Both the position numbers and the translations under genes were made by a program. The notes under the pieces were generated by a model. That model was not told where the DNA came from and did not search any database. It saw only the letters and a list, made by a program, of their open reading frames with translations. 8,489 nt of DNA from Candidatus Colimonas fimequi (GTDB lineage Bacteria; Bacillota; Clostridia; Peptostreptococcales; Anaerovoracaceae): assembly GCA_018065295.1 (NCBI GenBank), contig JAGHTQ010000097.1, positions 1 through 8,489 on the forward strand. The letters are read 5' to 3'. Shown piece by piece: positions 5,809-8,489 of the stretch; position 1 is the stretch's first letter, and every line of letters starts with the position of its first letter.

Positions 5809-6921
5809 ATGATAAACAACAAGCCCAAGAGCCCAATATTTGGTGATATATACCGATATATATACAACAAGGGTTACACAACAAGAAAATCAATAGCGGC
5901 AGACCTGGGTCTCAGTTTCCCTACTGTTACCAACAACCTTCAGGAACTGATAGAAACCGGCTATGTCATTATCGACGGTACCCTCGAGTCAACCGGCGGC
6001 AGGAAGGCCTACACTTATAAATGTGCGCCAACATCCATGTTTGCAGTTGGCCTTGATATTACAAAGCACCATCTTAATGTAGTTCTCGTTAATACTTTGG
6101 GAGAACTGGTTGACGACGATCGATTCCGCATCAATTTCGAGGACACAGATGCTTACTACCAGTTTGCAGCAGAACAGATTGATACTCTGCTTGCTTCCAA
6201 TGATATAGCCCACGATAAGATTCTCGGTGTAGGAATATCTCTACCGATTCTTCTCAAAGACGACCAGAAGACAGTAACCTATGCTAAGGTAGTAACCGTT
6301 GACGACACTACATATGATAGAATCGGCAAATTCATTCACTTTCCTTACCTGCTCTTTAACGATGCCAACTCAGCAGGTCTTGCAGAGTGGTGGAACCTGT
6401 CCAGCGAAAAGACTGCCGTTTATATCGCACTTAACCCAAGTATTGGCGGAGCCACCATCGACGGCAAACTTCTTCACACTGGCGACAACAACAGAGCATC
6501 CGAATTCGGCCATATCACAATCATACCTGGCGGCCGAAGATGCTACTGCGGCAAGAAGGGCTGCGTTGATGCTTATTGCTCCGAGACAGTTCTTTCTGGT
6601 TTCACAGACGGCAACATTCAGCAGTTTTTCCAGGACCTGCCCTATAACGTGGGATACCAGAACACATTTGATGATTACCTGGATCATCTGGCCCTTGCCG
6701 CAAACACTCTTAGAGTATGCTATGACTGCGACATTATCGTCGGCGGTAACGTAGGTGCGAACATGGGTGAAGAATATATCGAAGTCCTCAAGAATAAACT
6801 TATTGAACTGAATCCATTTGAAGATAACGCCGAATACATTAGAAGATGTCAGTACATTACATCCGCTTCTGCTGTAGGCGCATCACTCTACTACATCAAA
6901 CAATTCATCGAGAATATGTAA
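5809..6921 (+). CDS. ROK-family transcriptional regulator (XylR/NagC type)
   Basis: Likely sugar-responsive repressor of the divergent operon and of itself; 370 residues, the usual length for regulatory ROK proteins. Residues about 12-56 form a winged helix-turn-helix (TTRKSIAADLGLSFPTVTNN, 24-43), with a wing at about 57-70. The ROK domain follows. The zinc-site block is seen as EFGH (His235) and CYCGKKGC (Cys245, Cys247, Cys252), and the sugar-site NDAN (184-187) is kept. The ATP-binding loop is degenerate: GLDITKHHLN lacks the usual DxGGT glycines, so it should sense a sugar rather than phosphorylate it. A longer reading from TTG at 5797 adds four residues. I prefer the ATG at 5809 because GGTGAT (5799-5804), complementary to the 16S tail, sits 4 bases before it. 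Its codons end in C more often than in the adjacent operon, consistent with lower expression. The effector is unknown; a pentulose or polyol is likely from context. Confidence 0.9.
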   Translation: MINNKPKSPIFGDIYRYIYNKGYTTRKSIAADLGLSFPTVTNNLQELIETGYVIIDGTLESTGGRKAYTYKCAPTSMFAVGLDITKHHLNVVLVNTLGELVDDDRFRINFEDTDAYYQFAAEQIDTLLASNDIAHDKILGVGISLPILLKDDQKTVTYAKVVTVDDTTYDRIGKFIHFPYLLFNDANSAGLAEWWNLSSEKTAVYIALNPSIGGATIDGKLLHTGDNNRASEFGHITIIPGGRRCYCGKKGCVDAYCSETVLSGFTDGNIQQFFQDLPYNVGYQNTFDDYLDHLALAANTLRVCYDCDIIVGGNVGANMGEEYIEVLKNKLIELNPFEDNAEYIRRCQYITSASAVGASLYYIKQFIENM

Positions 6922-6929
6922 CACGTTAA

Positions 6930-6959
6930 AAAGCCCACCTGCATATGCAAGTGGGCTTT
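6930..6959. terminator. Bidirectional intrinsic terminator between convergent ROK and gatZ-like genes
   Basis: AAAGCCCAC (6930-6938) pairs with GTGGGCTTT (6951-6959). The stem continues as TGCA/TGCA (6940-6943 with 6946-6949) past one C-A position, which is a G-U wobble on the minus strand. A T-run TTTTT follows in the minus direction and TTTATT in the plus direction. It starts 9 bases after the ROK stop and ends 17 bases from the gatZ-like stop, so it serves both transcripts. Confidence 0.88.
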
Positions 6960-6975
6960 ATTAAACGGTTTTATT

Positions 6976-8307
6976 TTATCCTCTTATCTGCTGGGCATCT
7001 GTTTCATATCCTGCGCCATATTCGTAATCATACATAATCTGCAGAATTGCATCCTGAACCAGAGCCTTAGGATCCATTGTCAGCTTGCCAGCGCGAACTT
7101 TGTTAAACTGAACAGGCATGTACTGATGCAGCATATTCATTGGAATCTTGTACTCTCTAAGGTTAGCAAATAGCATATCGATCTTATCTGTAACCTTCTT
7201 GTCTCCAATGTAGTAACGCGCACGATCTGAGAAGCTGTACTTACGTGCGATAGCAAGTTCCTGCTCGTTTCCGTGATAATGCTTCTGCCAGTTTCCTGGT
7301 GACTCCAGCATTACTTCTTCAAGAGTCTCGATAACGTTAGCACGCTTGTCTTCAGGAACAAGTTCCTTCTCCATCATGCTTAACGCGAATACTGCTTCTC
7401 TCATTACATAAGTAAGTGCAGGACCAACCTTAAGGATGCCGATACCATCAACAACCATGTCTCTCAGATTCTGTGGTCCCTGATAGTCAGTTGAGTGACC
7501 TTCCAGGATTACTTCTGGATAATCAGCAAGCTTATCAGTCAGTTCCTTAGCAGCTGCGCTATCATATAGGAAAATCTGATCGTCGCCGAATTCAACGCCA
7601 GGCTGAACTACTACTGCGATTACATCCTTCATTCCCTCTTCAACGCCTGCTTCTGCAAACATTCTTCTATATGTATTAACTGTATCTTCGAGAGCTTCTG
7701 GCTTAGTAACTGCCAGTGAGTCTTCTGCTTCCTGTGCTCCGCCAGGGATTGGAACTTCTGAGCCAATGATAAATACAGGTCTGATAGCATCAGGCTTCTC
7801 CTGAAGAAGATCCTCGTATGCTCTCATGCAAACCTTATATAATCTAGCTCCTCTGCGAGCAATTGTTTCTGTTGATAACAGGCCTTCAGGATCATCCGCA
7901 ACTTTCATGCTTGTGTCCAGATGAATCTTAGTGAATCCAGCTCTTGTGTACTGATATACCAGTTCTTCTGAATTTGCCATAGCTTCTTCTTCAGGGAGAT
8001 TCTGCCATGTGAGAGGGCCAAGATGGTCACCAGCTAAAATGATGTTCTCTTCTGGAACACCAATTTCTGTTGCCATGTCCAGAACCCACTTGTAATAATC
8101 AGCAGGCTTCATGCCAGTATATCCACCAAACTGGTTTACCTGGTTTGCTGTTGCTTCAAGAAGAAGTGGCATACCTGTTTCTTTAGCACGGAGAAGAGCC
8201 TCTTCGATAACAAGCTCATTAGCAGTGCAATATGAAGGAATACCCACCTTCTCGCCTGCCTGTCTACGCTCCATCATAACCTGCATATAATTCTTCTTCA
8301 TAGTCAT
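6976..8307 (-). CDS. gatZ: GatZ/KbaZ-family protein (tagatose-bisphosphate aldolase accessory subunit or ketose-6-phosphate 4-epimerase)
   Basis: Member of the family annotated as the non-catalytic subunit of class II D-tagatose-1,6-bisphosphate aldolase. As I recall, some members act on their own as D-tagatose-6-phosphate 4-epimerases, giving fructose 6-phosphate. Its 443 residues slightly exceed the roughly 420-426 of E. coli GatZ/KbaZ. Family blocks seen: EATANQVNQFGGYTGM (51-66), AGDHLGP (92-98), KIHLDTSM (127-134), IGSEVPIPGG (181-190), EGHSTDYQ (269-276), KVGPALT (293-299) and SDRARYY (360-366). Conserved His, Asp and Glu in these blocks would suit metal and sugar-phosphate binding. The longer reading from 8325 adds 6 residues; the ATG at 8305-8307 is preferred because GGAGGGAG (8314-8321) lies 6 bases upstream of it. 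No gatY/kbaY partner is in the window. It follows an unidentified gene in the same direction, with a terminator-like hairpin between them, and has no obvious promoter of its own. Confidence 0.88.
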   Translation of the reverse strand: MTMKKNYMQVMMERRQAGEKVGIPSYCTANELVIEEALLRAKETGMPLLLEATANQVNQFGGYTGMKPADYYKWVLDMATEIGVPEENIILAGDHLGPLTWQNLPEEEAMANSEELVYQYTRAGFTKIHLDTSMKVADDPEGLLSTETIARRGARLYKVCMRAYEDLLQEKPDAIRPVFIIGSEVPIPGGAQEAEDSLAVTKPEALEDTVNTYRRMFAEAGVEEGMKDVIAVVVQPGVEFGDDQIFLYDSAAAKELTDKLADYPEVILEGHSTDYQGPQNLRDMVVDGIGILKVGPALTYVMREAVFALSMMEKELVPEDKRANVIETLEEVMLESPGNWQKHYHGNEQELAIARKYSFSDRARYYIGDKKVTDKIDMLFANLREYKIPMNMLHQYMPVQFNKVRAGKLTMDPKALVQDAILQIMYDYEYGAGYETDAQQIRG

Positions 8308-8313
8308 ATTAAT

Positions 8314-8321
8314 CTCCCTCC
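8314..8321 (-). promoter_or_regulatory. Ribosome binding site that fixes the gatZ-like start
   Basis: GGAGGGAG on the minus strand, 6 bases before the ATG at 8305-8307. It lies inside the longer in-frame reading from 8325 and so argues against that start. Confidence 0.8.
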
Positions 8322-8330
8322 GCATAATAA

Positions 8331-8356
8331 AATCCGCCAGCTTAGGCTAGCGGATT
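8331..8356 (-). terminator. Intercistronic hairpin upstream of the gatZ-like gene
   Basis: AATCCGC (8331-8337) pairs with GCGGATT (8350-8356), and AGC (8339-8341) with GCT (8346-8348) around a 4-base loop. The position between them (8338/8349) is a G-U wobble in minus-strand RNA. That gives 11 pairs, followed by TTTATTATG in the minus direction. It lies 21 bases after the upstream stop and 9 bases before the gatZ-like ribosome binding site, so transcripts must read through it, as at 744-770. Confidence 0.65.
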
Positions 8357-8377
8357 AATGTAATCATTCGTATCCAA

Positions 8378-8489
8378 CTACAGACCCATCAGCTTATCCA
8401 TGAATGTACGTGGGAACTTGTCGCCCATAGCTGCTCTATCCCACATTCTCAGAGCTGAATCAATCTGCTTCTGATCAACATGCTTCATC
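8378..8489 (-). CDS. C-terminal 37 codons of an unidentified protein, cut by window edge
   Basis: An open frame enters from the right edge and ends at a TAG at 8378-8380. The visible residues end in DKFPRTFMDKLMGL and contain a SALRMWDRAAMG segment that looks helical. A Met codon at 8486-8488 has too little sequence before it to test as a start, and a 36-residue gene is unlikely, so I read this as the tail of a longer gene. Codon choice (AAG, CTG, GAT) matches the neighbours. It precedes the gatZ-like gene in the same direction by 70 bases and probably shares its transcript. I do not recognise the family; by context a sugar kinase, aldolase, dehydrogenase or transporter component would fit. 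Confidence 0.55.
   Translation of the reverse strand, partial: MKHVDQKQIDSALRMWDRAAMGDKFPRTFMDKLMGL

Noticed and set aside
6370..6687. Minus-strand open frame of 105 codons within the ROK gene
   Set aside because: Antisense to the zinc-binding part of the ROK domain, with no ribosome binding site and no family motif.

Overview
The window looks like chromosomal DNA of a Gram-positive anaerobe of the Clostridia/Firmicutes type. The basis is strong AGGAGG-type ribosome binding sites, a lipoprotein (not periplasmic) sugar-binding protein, Firmicutes-like promoters with 17-base spacers, short intergenic gaps, intrinsic terminators and moderate GC content. I see no mobile element, CRISPR array, tRNA or rRNA. 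Nearly all of it is carbohydrate catabolism.

Left two thirds (about 1-5600, minus strand, read right to left): one sugar or polyol import and catabolism operon. From a clear promoter at 5603-5631 the order is CUT2-type ABC ATPase (4056-5555), permease (3021-4040), lipoprotein binding protein (1911-2942), zinc-dependent sorbitol/xylitol-type dehydrogenase (784-1833) and xylulokinase (1-715, cut by the window edge just after its catalytic Asp). The inferred flow is: import of a free polyol, or a related sugar, by the ABC system; oxidation to a ketose (D-xylulose if the substrate is xylitol or D-arabitol); then ATP-dependent phosphorylation to D-xylulose 5-phosphate for the pentose phosphate pathway. 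The three intercistronic gaps longer than 60 bases each hold an inverted repeat.

Middle (5556-6921): a divergent regulatory region of about 250 bases and a plus-strand ROK-family transcriptional regulator (5809-6921). The ROK promoter is overlaid by a 33-base near-perfect dyad that looks like an autoregulatory operator.

Right (6930-8489, minus strand): a bidirectional terminator separates the ROK gene from a convergent unit made of a GatZ/KbaZ-family protein (6976-8307) and, upstream of it, the last 37 codons of a gene I cannot identify (8378-8489). The GatZ/KbaZ protein is either the non-catalytic tagatose-bisphosphate aldolase subunit or a ketose-phosphate 4-epimerase, and it hints that the locus also handles a hexitol or hexulose.

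I found no wholly new system. The most interesting points are the GatZ-like protein with no visible aldolase partner, the operator-like dyad, and the repeated intercistronic hairpins.
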